NCBI RefSeq assembly: GCF_040096285.1
Contig: NZ_JBBMEY010000001.1
Span: 113,901 to 177,900 of the forward strand
Length of the DNA: 64,000 nucleotides
Direction of reading: 5' to 3'
Origin: Ruminococcoides intestinihominis
GTDB lineage: Bacteria; Bacillota; Clostridia; Oscillospirales; Acutalibacteraceae
In this document: piece after piece, positions 53,479 to 61,884 of the stretch
Position numbering within the stretch: position 1 is the first letter of the stretch
Layout of the letters: each line of letters starts with the position of its first letter
Translations under genes and position numbers: made by a program
The notes under the pieces: generated by a model
The model's input: the letters and a program-made list of their open reading frames with translations, nothing else
What the model was told of the DNA's origin: nothing
Databases searched by the model: none

Positions 53479-54412
53479 TCTTTTCACTCTCTTTCTCTTC
53501 TATCATTTGTAATAGAACATCCCTTTTAATCATTTTACCTTTATGGAAAATAAAGTCCTCTTTACTTTTCTTAACTTTTTCTACATCAACATCACTAAAG
53601 TCTTCTTTGGACTCATTGCGTAGTTGAGCTAACTTTTCTTCTGTACTTTTTCTATCGTGAACTAAATCAGCTTTACCTGTAATCATCATCATCATATTTT
53701 CTTGAATAAAAAAGTTAGATACAAGAGAAAATGATGCAGGATAAATCAGTAGTAACATAATAGCAGAAACCACTAAAACTGCCACACCGTTACCCATACA
53801 GAATATAAGTGGTGTTGCACAAATTGCAGTTAAAATTGCTAAAGAGAAAAGTGCAGCAAAGTTAACCTTTAGTTCACCGATGGCCATTAATGCACTGTTC
53901 TTGAGAATATCCTTTTCGGATAATTCAAAAGTTACTGTCATTAGTGGAATATATAGATACATAAAAAGTACCCACAAAGCAATTAAAATCTCTACCACAA
54001 GCATTACATACATTGAGCCACCAAGGACTTTTGCCATTCCTGCATAAAAAGAAAAAGAGAAAACTCCTATAGTAAACACAAAGTAAAGTATAATACTATG
54101 AATTAAAAATTGCCTATAATTTTCGGTTACACCACTAATAAAAGTTGTAAAAACATCTACATCTTCACCACGACCAAGGTTTCTTGTTACCTTGGTTACA
54201 CCTGCATATAGTGGATAACATATAGGTATAACAAGTGTAGTAATAACAATGTTAAGTACTGAACCAAAGTTGTTACCTATAAGGTGTAGCAAAAAACCTA
54301 CAATACCAAATGGTAAAGCAAAAAGTAAATTTGTAAAAATGATTTTATGTATTTTTCTAAAATAAATAGAAACTAGATTTTCAAAAGTAAATTTTTTTCT
54401 TTCTGTCGCCAT
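53471..54412 (-). CDS. YesL/DUF624-like membrane protein
   Basis: 313 residues with five or six membrane helices in the first 230 residues (for example FTNLLFALPFGIVGFLLHLI and FLIHSIILYFVFTIGVFSFS), then a charged cytoplasmic tail with HKGKMIKRDVLLQMIEEKE. The N-terminal pattern and spacing recall YesL/DUF624 proteins, which are often near sugar uptake genes; no such genes are here. It follows the SpoIIM-like gene by 21 bases and is coupled to the Thr-rich surface protein. Function unknown. Confidence 0.6.
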   Translation of the reverse strand: MATERKKFTFENLVSIYFRKIHKIIFTNLLFALPFGIVGFLLHLIGNNFGSVLNIVITTLVIPICYPLYAGVTKVTRNLGRGEDVDVFTTFISGVTENYRQFLIHSIILYFVFTIGVFSFSFYAGMAKVLGGSMYVMLVVEILIALWVLFMYLYIPLMTVTFELSEKDILKNSALMAIGELKVNFAALFSLAILTAICATPLIFCMGNGVAVLVVSAIMLLLIYPASFSLVSNFFIQENMMMMITGKADLVHDRKSTEEKLAQLRNESKEDFSDVDVEKVKKSKEDFIFHKGKMIKRDVLLQMIEEKESEKNE

Positions 54413-54433
54413 TATAATTCCTTATCCTGAATT

Positions 54434-55081
54434 TTATATGTTAAAGAAGTGAAAATACAGTAACAAAAACAGTACCGAATCCACCACAGAACCAACCATT
54501 GCTATAAAAAGGCAAGTGGCTGAATCTTCAACAAATTCTCTTAATTCAAGAGAAATATTCTCTTTCTTGATAATCACCTTAAAAACATTTGCTGAAAGAT
54601 GAAAGGTCTTTTCACCTTGTAAAGCAAGTGAAGCAGAAGAAACAAAAAAACCGGGTATCATAGCAAGCAGGAAAAATCCAAAACCCTTTAGACCACTGAT
54701 TGAACATAAGGTTGTTAAGGATAGACCCATACCAAAACCTTTAAACATAGTAACAAGTGGTGTAAGTCCGTTGCCCCATGGACAAAATCCAAGTAAAAAT
54801 ATTGCCACAAAAAATATAAATATAGGGGCAAAATTACAACTAAACACACCCAAATAATCAAGACTTGCTCTACTTGTAAAATCAGTTGGAAATAAAAAGT
54901 CAAAGGACTTTTTAAATTCTAAATCGGTATTTACCCCGAAATATATACCCAGAATAAAACCTACTAAAATTGAAATAAGAAACATAGCAAAGATACCGTA
55001 TCTTTTTATAAAGTAGGTTATGTTATTTTTTCTGTTGTGAAAATTTTTTGGTGATTTAATTTTTAAAACTATTCCTTTCAT
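54434..55081 (-). CDS. SpoIIM-like membrane protein
   Basis: 215 residues with about five membrane helices. The plan and text (IFFVAIFLLGFCPWGNGLTP, then a Gly-rich MFKGFGMGLSL, and LLAMIPGFFVSSASLA) fit the Stage II sporulation protein M/DUF95 superfamily. SpoIIM proper is part of the DMP peptidoglycan machine that drives engulfment; spoIID and spoIIP are not beside it, so this could be a paralogue. Start ATG 55081 follows a GGAGGT site. It leads SpoIIM-like, YesL-like and surface-protein genes in one direction. Confidence 0.65.
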   Translation of the reverse strand: MKGIVLKIKSPKNFHNRKNNITYFIKRYGIFAMFLISILVGFILGIYFGVNTDLEFKKSFDFLFPTDFTSRASLDYLGVFSCNFAPIFIFFVAIFLLGFCPWGNGLTPLVTMFKGFGMGLSLTTLCSISGLKGFGFFLLAMIPGFFVSSASLALQGEKTFHLSANVFKVIIKKENISLELREFVEDSATCLFIAMVGSVVDSVLFLLLYFHFFNI

Positions 55082-55142
55082 ATATACCTCCATAAGTTGT
55101 CCTTATGTAAGAATATATATGAAAGGATTTATTTATTTATGA

Positions 55143-55946
55143 TTATTTACCAAGCTCTTCTGCTCGATTTGTACAAGACTTCATAGCTTCTTTGATACCA
55201 TCATAGAATTTGTAGTCTTCTAAAGTTTTTAGTGCTGCAAGAGTAGTACCACCCGGTGAAGATACTTTCTTAATAAGAGTATCAAGAGAGTCACCACTAT
55301 CCTTAATCATAGCTGCACTGCCTTCTAGGGTAGCAACAATAAGGTTTAACGCACTTTCATAAGGAATGTTACACTCATTAGCATAGTCAGCCATTGCCTT
55401 TGCAAATAGGTAAATATATGCCGGACTACTGCCGTTTACTGCAATAATTTCATTCATATGATCCTCAGTAAACACTTCTACTGCACCATTAAGACCAAAC
55501 ATATCCTTTACTACAGAAAAGTCCTCATCACTGATATTATCTGATGGGCAAAGAGCAGTTGCACCTTTACCTAGTAGTAATGGTGTATTTGGCATAACTC
55601 TAACCATAGGACAATTGCATCCTAGGGCCTTTTGTACATAAGAAATTGAGATACCTGCTGCAATAGAAACAAAAATCTTTTCTTCGCTTACTGAGTCTTT
55701 AACACCACTAAGCACTTCTTCATAGTTCTGAGGTTTAACTGCTAAAACAATAATATTGCTATCAGTAACTACCTTAGTAGAAGTATCACAAGTAGTAACA
55801 CCTTTTTCAGCCATTAGCTTAAGCTGATTTTCGTTAACATCAAAAACATTAATGTTTTCAGGTGCAACCACCTTATTCTTTAGCAGTCCGTTAATAATGG
55901 CAGTTGCCATATTACCTGCACCAATAAAACCTATTTTTTTATCCAT
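55143..55946 (-). CDS. proC: Pyrroline-5-carboxylate reductase
   Basis: Last step of proline synthesis. GFIGAGNMATAIINGLL Rossmann loop, VLAVKPQNYEEVL, VRVMPNTPLLLGKGATAL, VNGSSPAYIYLF and SPGGTTLAALKTLE are diagnostic. 267 residues. It is 14 bases after the lysozyme gene and 61 before the SpoIIM-like gene; proA and proB are elsewhere. Confidence 0.97.
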   Translation of the reverse strand: MDKKIGFIGAGNMATAIINGLLKNKVVAPENINVFDVNENQLKLMAEKGVTTCDTSTKVVTDSNIIVLAVKPQNYEEVLSGVKDSVSEEKIFVSIAAGISISYVQKALGCNCPMVRVMPNTPLLLGKGATALCPSDNISDEDFSVVKDMFGLNGAVEVFTEDHMNEIIAVNGSSPAYIYLFAKAMADYANECNIPYESALNLIVATLEGSAAMIKDSGDSLDTLIKKVSSPGGTTLAALKTLEDYKFYDGIKEAMKSCTNRAEELGK

Positions 55947-55960
55947 TATTCTCTCTCCTT

Positions 55961-58087
55961 TTAGCTACAACCAAAGCTTGGGTTATGATATACACAACGA
56001 TAATAGAAGTTGTTTTTATTCTTTTCACCATCACGGGTATAGTCACCGTAATAGTACATTTCACCTTCATCAATTCTTCTATACAATAGTCCTGCATAGC
56101 AACTGCCACCGGCATGATGGTAACAGAAAATATTGCTGATAAAGTCCTTGATAAACACATTCTTTAGGTCACGAGTACCTTTCTTGTTATAAGAAGTTAC
56201 ATTTAGATACTTGTAGTTAATATAACCAACTGCACCCTTACTGTCAATTACCTTATAATATTTTTTACTGTATATTGAAGCACCGGCAAGTTTAAGTGTA
56301 GCACCTTTGGAAATAGTTTTTACATTAGCTGAACTATCAGATGCAGACTTTTTCATAGAAACTTTCGCAGTTGTCTTAACCTTAGTTGGGTTGGAACTTG
56401 AACTTGGATATGAATGATTAACAAACATATTAATAATATCACTATCGTTGGATAAAATACCTGTACCACAGTTATATACAAGTGTAACTAAAGCATCAAA
56501 TTGTCTTTGATTAAACTTTATTTTGTTGCCAAGTAGGAAATTATTTACCTTAGTAACATAACCATCAGTCTCTACAGAATCAACTAGATAAGCCATAGCT
56601 TCACTCTTGGTCATTCCGTTGTAGAATGAGTCACCTGAATAAATAACTCTACCATAACCAACAGTTAAGCAAGGGAAACTGGTTAATGGGTCAAACATAG
56701 CATTTGAAAGCAGACCTTCGTAGTTAGAGATAAAGTTAATAACACTGTTACTTGCGTGTCTTTCTTCACAAGAAGTTTCTGTATTGCTGGTAACCTTAGT
56801 TACAAAAGCTTTACCATAACTACCGACACTTTTTGACCAAGTACCGTTGTGTTGTGAATAAGCAACTACCTTGTACTTACCGGACTCAGTTAACTTTTTC
56901 TTACCTTTCCAAATGTAGTTGTTACCACTTTCGGATTTTTCTGTTGCTTTTACAGTATATTTTTTGCTACCGATTGTAACATCAAATTTAACTGCACTTC
57001 TGCTTTTATCTGTAATAGCAACAAATGTTACTGTGCTATTCTTTGGTGCTGAGTTAGGATTTGCATATGTAAACTTTACAGCTTCTGCACCCTTAACATC
57101 TAGCAAACAACTTGCCCAACCATAAGATGTTTTGCAATAAACAACTGCTTTACCGGCTTTCTTAGTTGTTACCAAACCATAATTTGTAACAGTAGCTACT
57201 GAATTATCTGAACTGGACCAACTTGCACCGGATGAAGAAGAAGTTAAATAAACTGATTTACCTTTAGTGATATTATATTTTTTATTTGAAATATTTACAC
57301 TATTATTCTTTGCACGAACATTTACACTACAAGACAAAGAATTTGAACCAACACTGGCTTTAACTGTTGTTGAGCCATTTGCTTTACCATACAAAATACC
57401 TTCATCATCAACTGTTGCAACTTTAGAGTTACTTGAAGTCCACTTTATCTTTGAACTTGAAGTATTGCTATACTGAATACCGTAGTAACTGCCTTTATAT
57501 ACAGAGGCTGATGTACTCTTTAAAGTAAGAGGACCTTTTGTTACACCACCTGTAGATGGAGGTGTTGGTGATGTTTTTGTAGTTTTAAAATAAATGCTTA
57601 TGTAAGATTTAGAAAGATAACCTGTTGAGCCGTTGTAACTTACCTTTGACCATGAAGAATTACCGTTATTGGACATATTCATTGTTGTGCCACTTGGAAC
57701 AACAGTAATTACTCCGTAGGAAGTACCGGCACCTTTTCTTAAATTTACATTATCGGTAGTTTTACAAGTCATATAAACAGATGAGCCCTTAGTTTTGTTA
57801 ATATGCTTTACCGGAACATAACCTGCTTTTCCTGAGCTGTCTTTACAATAAACCCAGCTACCACTACTATTCTTTTGAATGTAAAGTGCTTGTCCCTTTT
57901 TTATTTTCTTAACAACTTTACCTTTTGAACTAGCTGACTTTCTCATATTAAAATTACCGTTTGCAGTAACTTTATACTTGTTGCTATAAGCTGAAGAAGT
58001 TATAGGCATAACAAAAAAGGTTGAAATTACGATTATCATAGCCAGAAAAACACTAATAGCTTTTCTAGCTGAAAACGAATTATCCAT
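55961..58087 (-). CDS. Secreted modular lysozyme: SH3b, Ig-like and GH24-type domains
   Basis: 708 residues, apparently exported: the signal peptide (ISVFLAMIIVISTFFVMPITSSA) ends near residue 33. Two SH3b domains follow (about 37-98 and 105-165), then two Big_2-type Ig-like domains (about 190-330; VTKGPLTLKS, SNSKVATVDDEG, SSDNSVATV), a further beta region, and a phage-type lysozyme core at about 445-560. In that core FISNYEGL gives the catalytic Glu, LTVGYGRV the TxGYG motif, and RQFDALVTLVYNCG the closing motif. A third SH3b (about 575-625) and a Cys/Tyr-rich end complete it. It probably cleaves peptidoglycan. It lies between a membrane protein gene and proC. Confidence 0.85.
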   Translation of the reverse strand: MDNSFSARKAISVFLAMIIVISTFFVMPITSSAYSNKYKVTANGNFNMRKSASSKGKVVKKIKKGQALYIQKNSSGSWVYCKDSSGKAGYVPVKHINKTKGSSVYMTCKTTDNVNLRKGAGTSYGVITVVPSGTTMNMSNNGNSSWSKVSYNGSTGYLSKSYISIYFKTTKTSPTPPSTGGVTKGPLTLKSTSASVYKGSYYGIQYSNTSSSKIKWTSSNSKVATVDDEGILYGKANGSTTVKASVGSNSLSCSVNVRAKNNSVNISNKKYNITKGKSVYLTSSSSGASWSSSDNSVATVTNYGLVTTKKAGKAVVYCKTSYGWASCLLDVKGAEAVKFTYANPNSAPKNSTVTFVAITDKSRSAVKFDVTIGSKKYTVKATEKSESGNNYIWKGKKKLTESGKYKVVAYSQHNGTWSKSVGSYGKAFVTKVTSNTETSCEERHASNSVINFISNYEGLLSNAMFDPLTSFPCLTVGYGRVIYSGDSFYNGMTKSEAMAYLVDSVETDGYVTKVNNFLLGNKIKFNQRQFDALVTLVYNCGTGILSNDSDIINMFVNHSYPSSSSNPTKVKTTAKVSMKKSASDSSANVKTISKGATLKLAGASIYSKKYYKVIDSKGAVGYINYKYLNVTSYNKKGTRDLKNVFIKDFISNIFCYHHAGGSCYAGLLYRRIDEGEMYYYGDYTRDGEKNKNNFYYRCVYHNPSFGCS

Positions 58088-58100
58088 TGAAATCACCCAC

Positions 58101-58634
58101 TCATTGTTTAAAAAATATTTTTCTATACTTATCTATGTACTGAGCAACTGCTACCTTAATTGCAAAGTCATAAAGTATAAAAATCAAATTACCTGCTAAT
58201 AGAAAAATTAAAGGAATGTTAACTCCAAAAACTTCAAATGCATCCTTTGGTAATGAAAAAACAAAAAGCATTAAGAAATAAACAGATACACAAGCAGCAT
58301 TGAAAATTGCAAATTTTATGATATACTGAACCACTTTACTTTTTAGTCTTTCTATATAGCTTTTTACTACAGGATAATAACCAAAAAACAAAGTAAAGAA
58401 CAGTGCTGCCTCTTTATCGGAAACAAACAAAATTGACATTATGGAGATTACTGCATAAACAAGCATTGACCAACCAAAACCAAATTCCAGGAAAATTGAA
58501 ATTAGAAAAATTCCTGATAGAACCGGAAAGGCATATGTGCCAAAAGGAAAAATACCTGTAAACATCATAAGTGCTAAAGATACTGCAGAAATTACACCAC
58601 CAATGGCAATTTTAAAGGCTTGAGTTTGTTTCAT
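58101..58634 (-). CDS. Polytopic membrane protein (S-component-like)
   Basis: 177 residues with five or six hydrophobic helices. AFKIAIGGVISAVSLALMM at the N-terminus, FPVLSGIFLISIFLEFGF and LFFGYYPVVKSYIERL resemble substrate-binding S components of ECF transporters or DUF2232-like proteins, but no ECF energising module is adjacent. The ATG (58634) overlaps the DnaJ-like stop (TAATG). It lies between the DnaJ-like protein and the lysozyme, suggesting a joint envelope role. Function unknown. Confidence 0.55.
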   Translation of the reverse strand: MKQTQAFKIAIGGVISAVSLALMMFTGIFPFGTYAFPVLSGIFLISIFLEFGFGWSMLVYAVISIMSILFVSDKEAALFFTLFFGYYPVVKSYIERLKSKVVQYIIKFAIFNAACVSVYFLMLFVFSLPKDAFEVFGVNIPLIFLLAGNLIFILYDFAIKVAVAQYIDKYRKIFFKQ

Positions 58635-59248
58635 TAGCATCCACCACCACAGCAGTTACAACACATATCTGCACACATCATACCGGCACACATATCGCAA
58701 CAACTACAGCCATACTGTTGATTAGGCTGATTATATGCACCACCTGCACCATACTGTCTTGCACGCATTATGTTCTGATAAGCTGCTGTATATTCAGGAT
58801 TACCGGGATTCATTTGTACTGCCCTTTGGATATACTGAAAGGCTTGTTCTCCCCAACCTTTCTTTGAAGCAATCATACCCTTTAGGAAGTACCACTCAGC
58901 AATCTTCTGAGAATCTGCCATTGAATCCAACATTCTGTCAGCTTCATCAAGACTGTTTGTCATAATCAGCTGACGAACTCTCTGGAAAATTGGGTCAGAT
59001 TCACCACCATAACCGGCACTTGAACCATATGATGATTGATTCTGAGAATTTTTGTTCTTTCTCATATCCATAATCATATCATATGCTTCGTTTATTTCTT
59101 TCATTTTTTCATCTGCAACATCTTTTAAAGGAGAATCAACATACTTATCAGGATGATACTTTTTTGCAAGTTTTCTGTATGCTGACTTTACTTCTTCATC
59201 AGTTGCTGTTTCTGGAATATCCAAAATTTTATACGGATTTGTTACCAT
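58634..59248 (-). CDS. DnaJ-domain protein with Cys-rich tail
   Basis: 204 residues. The N-terminal J domain (about 3-70) holds YRKLAKKYHPDKY with an intact HPD. A Gly/Ser linker follows, then a tetratricopeptide-like helical part (about 95-165, GEQAFQYIQRAVQMNPGNPEY). The last 25 residues hold about ten cysteines (CSCCDMCAG, CCNCCGGGC). That tail is a likely metal-binding or redox site and is unlike DnaJ's own zinc fingers. It overlaps the DUF5685 gene by 20 bases and the membrane-protein gene by one. It presumably recruits DnaK to a specific client. Confidence 0.85.
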   Translation of the reverse strand: MVTNPYKILDIPETATDEEVKSAYRKLAKKYHPDKYVDSPLKDVADEKMKEINEAYDMIMDMRKNKNSQNQSSYGSSAGYGGESDPIFQRVRQLIMTNSLDEADRMLDSMADSQKIAEWYFLKGMIASKKGWGEQAFQYIQRAVQMNPGNPEYTAAYQNIMRARQYGAGGAYNQPNQQYGCSCCDMCAGMMCADMCCNCCGGGC

Positions 59249-60098
59249 TCTTTTCCTCCGAAAATAAAACTGTTCTCTGCTTTTGAGCTAGTCCTTTAAG
59301 CAAAATATTATCAATAATACCTTTATATAATGTAATATCAAGTAATTCAAAGGCATTATATGCTTGTGCTAATGACTGGTTCAAAATCTGAGAAATGTAG
59401 TTTTTGAAATTTTTTTCACCGTTATAATCCATTAATAAAAATGGATTATAGTTATTTTTCTCTCTATCTTCTTCTAAATCATCAGCAGCATCCATAAGGT
59501 AAATCCATCTACCTAAGTTATATCCCATTGTTTCTAAAATTAATTTTCTTGATTTGTCTTGTTCCTCATAAGACAAAACAGTCCTTAACATTTTAGCAGT
59601 AGGGTCTGCTGACATATCCAGCTGAACATTATCCATTGATTCAACTATAAATTGTTCTTTAGACATTGTTTCAACTGCATTATATATGTAAGGATATTTT
59701 TCTTTTGCTTTATTTGCCCATTTCTTTGCAATAGGTTTCAAAAATTTGTATGCTAATTTCTTAATACCCTTTGAGTCGGAAATGTTATCCACTATCTTAA
59801 AGTAAACACTTACAACAGAAAGTGCCGATGCTTTTGAAAGTGCATCTTCACCGTTCTTTATATAAGTACATTTCTTCAGTGGGTTACATCTACACATTTT
59901 CTTTTCGTAACCGGGACATTCACCGTTAAGTGAAAGCAAAAGCAAAGCATAAAAAGTACAATCGTAGGATAGTATAAACCTTGACAATTTGCTATATTCC
60001 GTGCCAAGTGTTCTACATAATCCACAGTAAACAGACTTGTACTCATTAAACTCTCGGACAAGCAGTTCGTCTTTATATATAGTAACATAACCAAACAT
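59229..60098 (-). CDS. DUF5685 family protein
   Basis: 289 residues. I recognise the DUF5685 plan: MFGYVTIYKDELLVREF, then YKSVYCGLCRTLG, LSRFILSYDCTFYALLLLS, MCRCNPLKKCTYI and YLMDAADDLEEDR. A CxxC (YCGLC) and a later CxCNPxxKC are conserved-looking cysteine sites; DAADDLEED is an acidic patch that recalls prenyltransferase-like metal binding, but I make no claim of activity. The start is ATG 60098 with GAGGTGG upstream. It opens the DUF5685-DnaJ-membrane-lysozyme run and has its own promoter. Function unknown. Confidence 0.8.
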   Translation of the reverse strand: MFGYVTIYKDELLVREFNEYKSVYCGLCRTLGTEYSKLSRFILSYDCTFYALLLLSLNGECPGYEKKMCRCNPLKKCTYIKNGEDALSKASALSVVSVYFKIVDNISDSKGIKKLAYKFLKPIAKKWANKAKEKYPYIYNAVETMSKEQFIVESMDNVQLDMSADPTAKMLRTVLSYEEQDKSRKLILETMGYNLGRWIYLMDAADDLEEDREKNNYNPFLLMDYNGEKNFKNYISQILNQSLAQAYNAFELLDITLYKGIIDNILLKGLAQKQRTVLFSEEKNGNKSV

Positions 60099-60131
60099 AC
60101 TGTCCACCTCAACATATAATTTATCTAGTTT

Positions 60132-60160
60132 ATTATATCACATCTTTTGACATCTTACAA
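60132..60160 (-). promoter_or_regulatory. Sigma-A promoter of the DUF5685-DnaJ cluster
   Basis: On the minus strand TTGTAA (60155-60160), a 17-base spacer and TATAAT (60132-60137). Confidence 0.6.
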
Positions 60161-60395
60161 TAGCTATATTACAAAAGGTTACGATAATATTGTAGTTTGT
60201 TACTAAAAAGTAACTTTTATTTCATTTAATATATACTTATTGTTAATTTATGTTCATAGAGATTTTTATAATTCTACATTGATTATTTGTTTATTAATAA
60301 CAAATAAATGCAAGATATTTTATTTTAATTGCAATTTTACAAGTATTTTCAATGTATTTTCAATTATTTTTTATAATTTTGCAAGAAATAAAGTA
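60161..60395. other. A+T-rich gap between DUF5685 and amt promoters
   Basis: About 235 bases of very A+T-rich DNA. The frame that extends amt upstream through here has no ribosome site and a composition unlike a protein, so it is not a coding sequence. I see no hairpin or repeat I would name. Confidence 0.5.
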
Positions 60396-60424
60396 TTGAC
60401 AAGCAAATTTTATTATGCTAAACT
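60396..60424 (+). promoter_or_regulatory. Sigma-A promoter of amt
   Basis: Perfect TTGACA (60396-60401), a 17-base spacer and TAAACT (60419-60424). The predicted transcript begins within a few bases of the leader hairpin at 60431. Confidence 0.55.
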
Positions 60425-60430
60425 AAAATC

Positions 60431-60480
60431 AGACAAAGAGGTCAACTACCTAGAGGTAGTTTGCGTCTTTGTCTTTTTTT
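60431..60480 (+). terminator. Leader terminator before amt with ANTAR-like hexaloop
   Basis: A 9-bp outer stem AGACAAAGA (60431-60439) with its complement at 60466-60474 encloses a 7-bp inner hairpin (AACTACC 60444-60450, GGTAGTT 60455-60461) and is followed by seven T (60474-60480). It sits between the promoter and amt, so it must be read through for expression. The 5' arm can instead fold as GAC-AAAGAG-GTC (60432-60443), a hexaloop with A1 and G4 as in ANTAR-protein targets. That fold excludes the terminator. Confidence 0.7.
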
Positions 60481-60512
60481 ATTCTATTTCCATATTGAAA
60501 GGAGAACAAAAA

Positions 60513-61796
60513 ATGGATAGGGGTAGTATAGCTTTTATGATGGTTTGCACTGCACTGGTATTTATTATGACACCGGCACTTGCATTCTTTTATGGAGGAC
60601 TAGTAAGAAAGAAAAATGTAATTAACACAATGATGGCTACAATGTTCATTGCCGGTACTGCTGTACTGATGTGGGTACTATTTGGTTATTCACTATCATT
60701 TGGCGGTGACAATGGTGGTTTCATCGGTAACTTTGACTTCTTAGGTCTTAGTGGTGTTAGTATTAGTGAAAGCACAAGAGGTCTTGAAATTCCTGACCTA
60801 CTATTCTGTGCATTCCAGATGATGTTCGCTATTATTACACCGGCACTTATTACCGGTGCAGTAGCAGGTAGAATGAAGTTTAAAGCTCTTGTACCATTCA
60901 TCTGTTTATGGTCTTTACTTGTTTATTATCCTCTAGCCCATATGGTTTGGGGTGGTGGATTTATGGGAGCAGAAGTTGAAGGTGGTTCAGGTTTATTTGG
61001 AACAGGACTATACCTTGATTCTGTTGACTTTGCCGGTGGTAATGTTGTACATATCAGCTCAGGTGTTACCGGTCTTGTACTTGCTATTATTCTTGGCAAA
61101 AGAAGAGATTACCACAAAAACAGTTATCAGCCACACAACATTCCATTTGTTCTTTTAGGTGCATCATTCCTATGGTTTGGTTGGTTTGGATTTAATGCAG
61201 GTAGTGCTTTAGCTGCTAACGGTACTGCAGTTCATGCATTTATGACAACAGGTATTTCATCAGCTTGTGGTTTAATCTCATGGTTGATTATGGATATTAT
61301 TACTGCTAAAAAGCCAACACTTGTTGGTTGTTCTACAGGTTTAGTTGTTGGTTTGGTTGCAATTACTCCCGGGGCAGGATTTGTACCAATTTGGGCATCT
61401 ATTATTATTGGTTTACTTGTTAGCCCTATTTGTGTTGGTGGTGTACACCTAATCAAAAAGGTTCTAAAGATTGATGATGCACTTGATGCTTTTGGTTGTC
61501 ACGGTATTGGTGGTATCTGGGGTGGTCTTGCAACAGGTATCTTCGGTGTTAAGGAACTTGCTCCCGGTGTTGAGTCAGGTGCTAAGTGGGATGGACTTGT
61601 ATTTGGTGACTATCACCTATTCCTTGCACAAACAGAAAGTATTATAGTTACTATTGTAATTGCAATTGTTGGTACACTAATTTGTGCCGGTATTGTTAAG
61701 CTATTTGTTAAGAAACTTAGAGTTTCTGACACAGTTGAAAGACTTGGTCTTGACGAATCACAACATGGTGAAGTTGCTTATCCGGCTGACATTTAA
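60513..61796 (+). CDS. amt: Ammonium transporter (Amt family)
   Basis: Eleven-helix trimeric ammonium channel of 427 residues. TPALAFFYGGLVRKKNV, GNVVHISSGVTGLVLAI (first pore His) and GCHGIGGIWGGLATGIFG (second pore His) are diagnostic. The start is ATG 60513 with AAAGGAG upstream; the frame continues upstream without coding character. Expression must pass the leader terminator at 60431-60480. The usual P-II gene is not adjacent but lies one gene further on (62470), presumably the partner that blocks Amt in good nitrogen supply. Confidence 0.96.
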   Translation: MDRGSIAFMMVCTALVFIMTPALAFFYGGLVRKKNVINTMMATMFIAGTAVLMWVLFGYSLSFGGDNGGFIGNFDFLGLSGVSISESTRGLEIPDLLFCAFQMMFAIITPALITGAVAGRMKFKALVPFICLWSLLVYYPLAHMVWGGGFMGAEVEGGSGLFGTGLYLDSVDFAGGNVVHISSGVTGLVLAIILGKRRDYHKNSYQPHNIPFVLLGASFLWFGWFGFNAGSALAANGTAVHAFMTTGISSACGLISWLIMDIITAKKPTLVGCSTGLVVGLVAITPGAGFVPIWASIIIGLLVSPICVGGVHLIKKVLKIDDALDAFGCHGIGGIWGGLATGIFGVKELAPGVESGAKWDGLVFGDYHLFLAQTESIIVTIVIAIVGTLICAGIVKLFVKKLRVSDTVERLGLDESQHGEVAYPADI

Positions 61797-61827
61797 TTAA
61801 TATATTATTTCATAAAATACCTCCTTA

Positions 61828-61856
61828 TTGAATTTTACTAAAAAAAAATATATAAT
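61828..61856 (+). promoter_or_regulatory. Sigma-A promoter of the HAD-P-II pair
   Basis: TTGAAT (61828-61833), a 17-base spacer and TATAAT (61851-61856), with a leader of about 22 bases and GAGAGG as ribosome site. Confidence 0.65.
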
Positions 61857-61884
61857 AATATAAAATCCAATTTGAGAGGTATTT

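Noticed and set aside
55094..55115. CATAAG/CTTATG hairpin before the SpoIIM-like gene
   Set aside because: Six base pairs in A+T-rich DNA; too weak to call a regulator.
60161..60430. A second ANTAR-type hexaloop hairpin upstream of the amt leader
   Set aside because: I looked for an A1/G4 hexaloop with a stable stem and found none that is convincing.
60240..60512. A 91-residue N-terminal extension of amt
   Set aside because: It crosses the promoter and leader terminator and lacks a ribosome site; the family starts at MDRGSIAF.
61815..61884. AAATACCTC facing GAGGTATTT around the HAD ribosome site
   Set aside because: Only nine bases pair, and the first arm lies before the promoter, so the transcript would lack it; probably chance.
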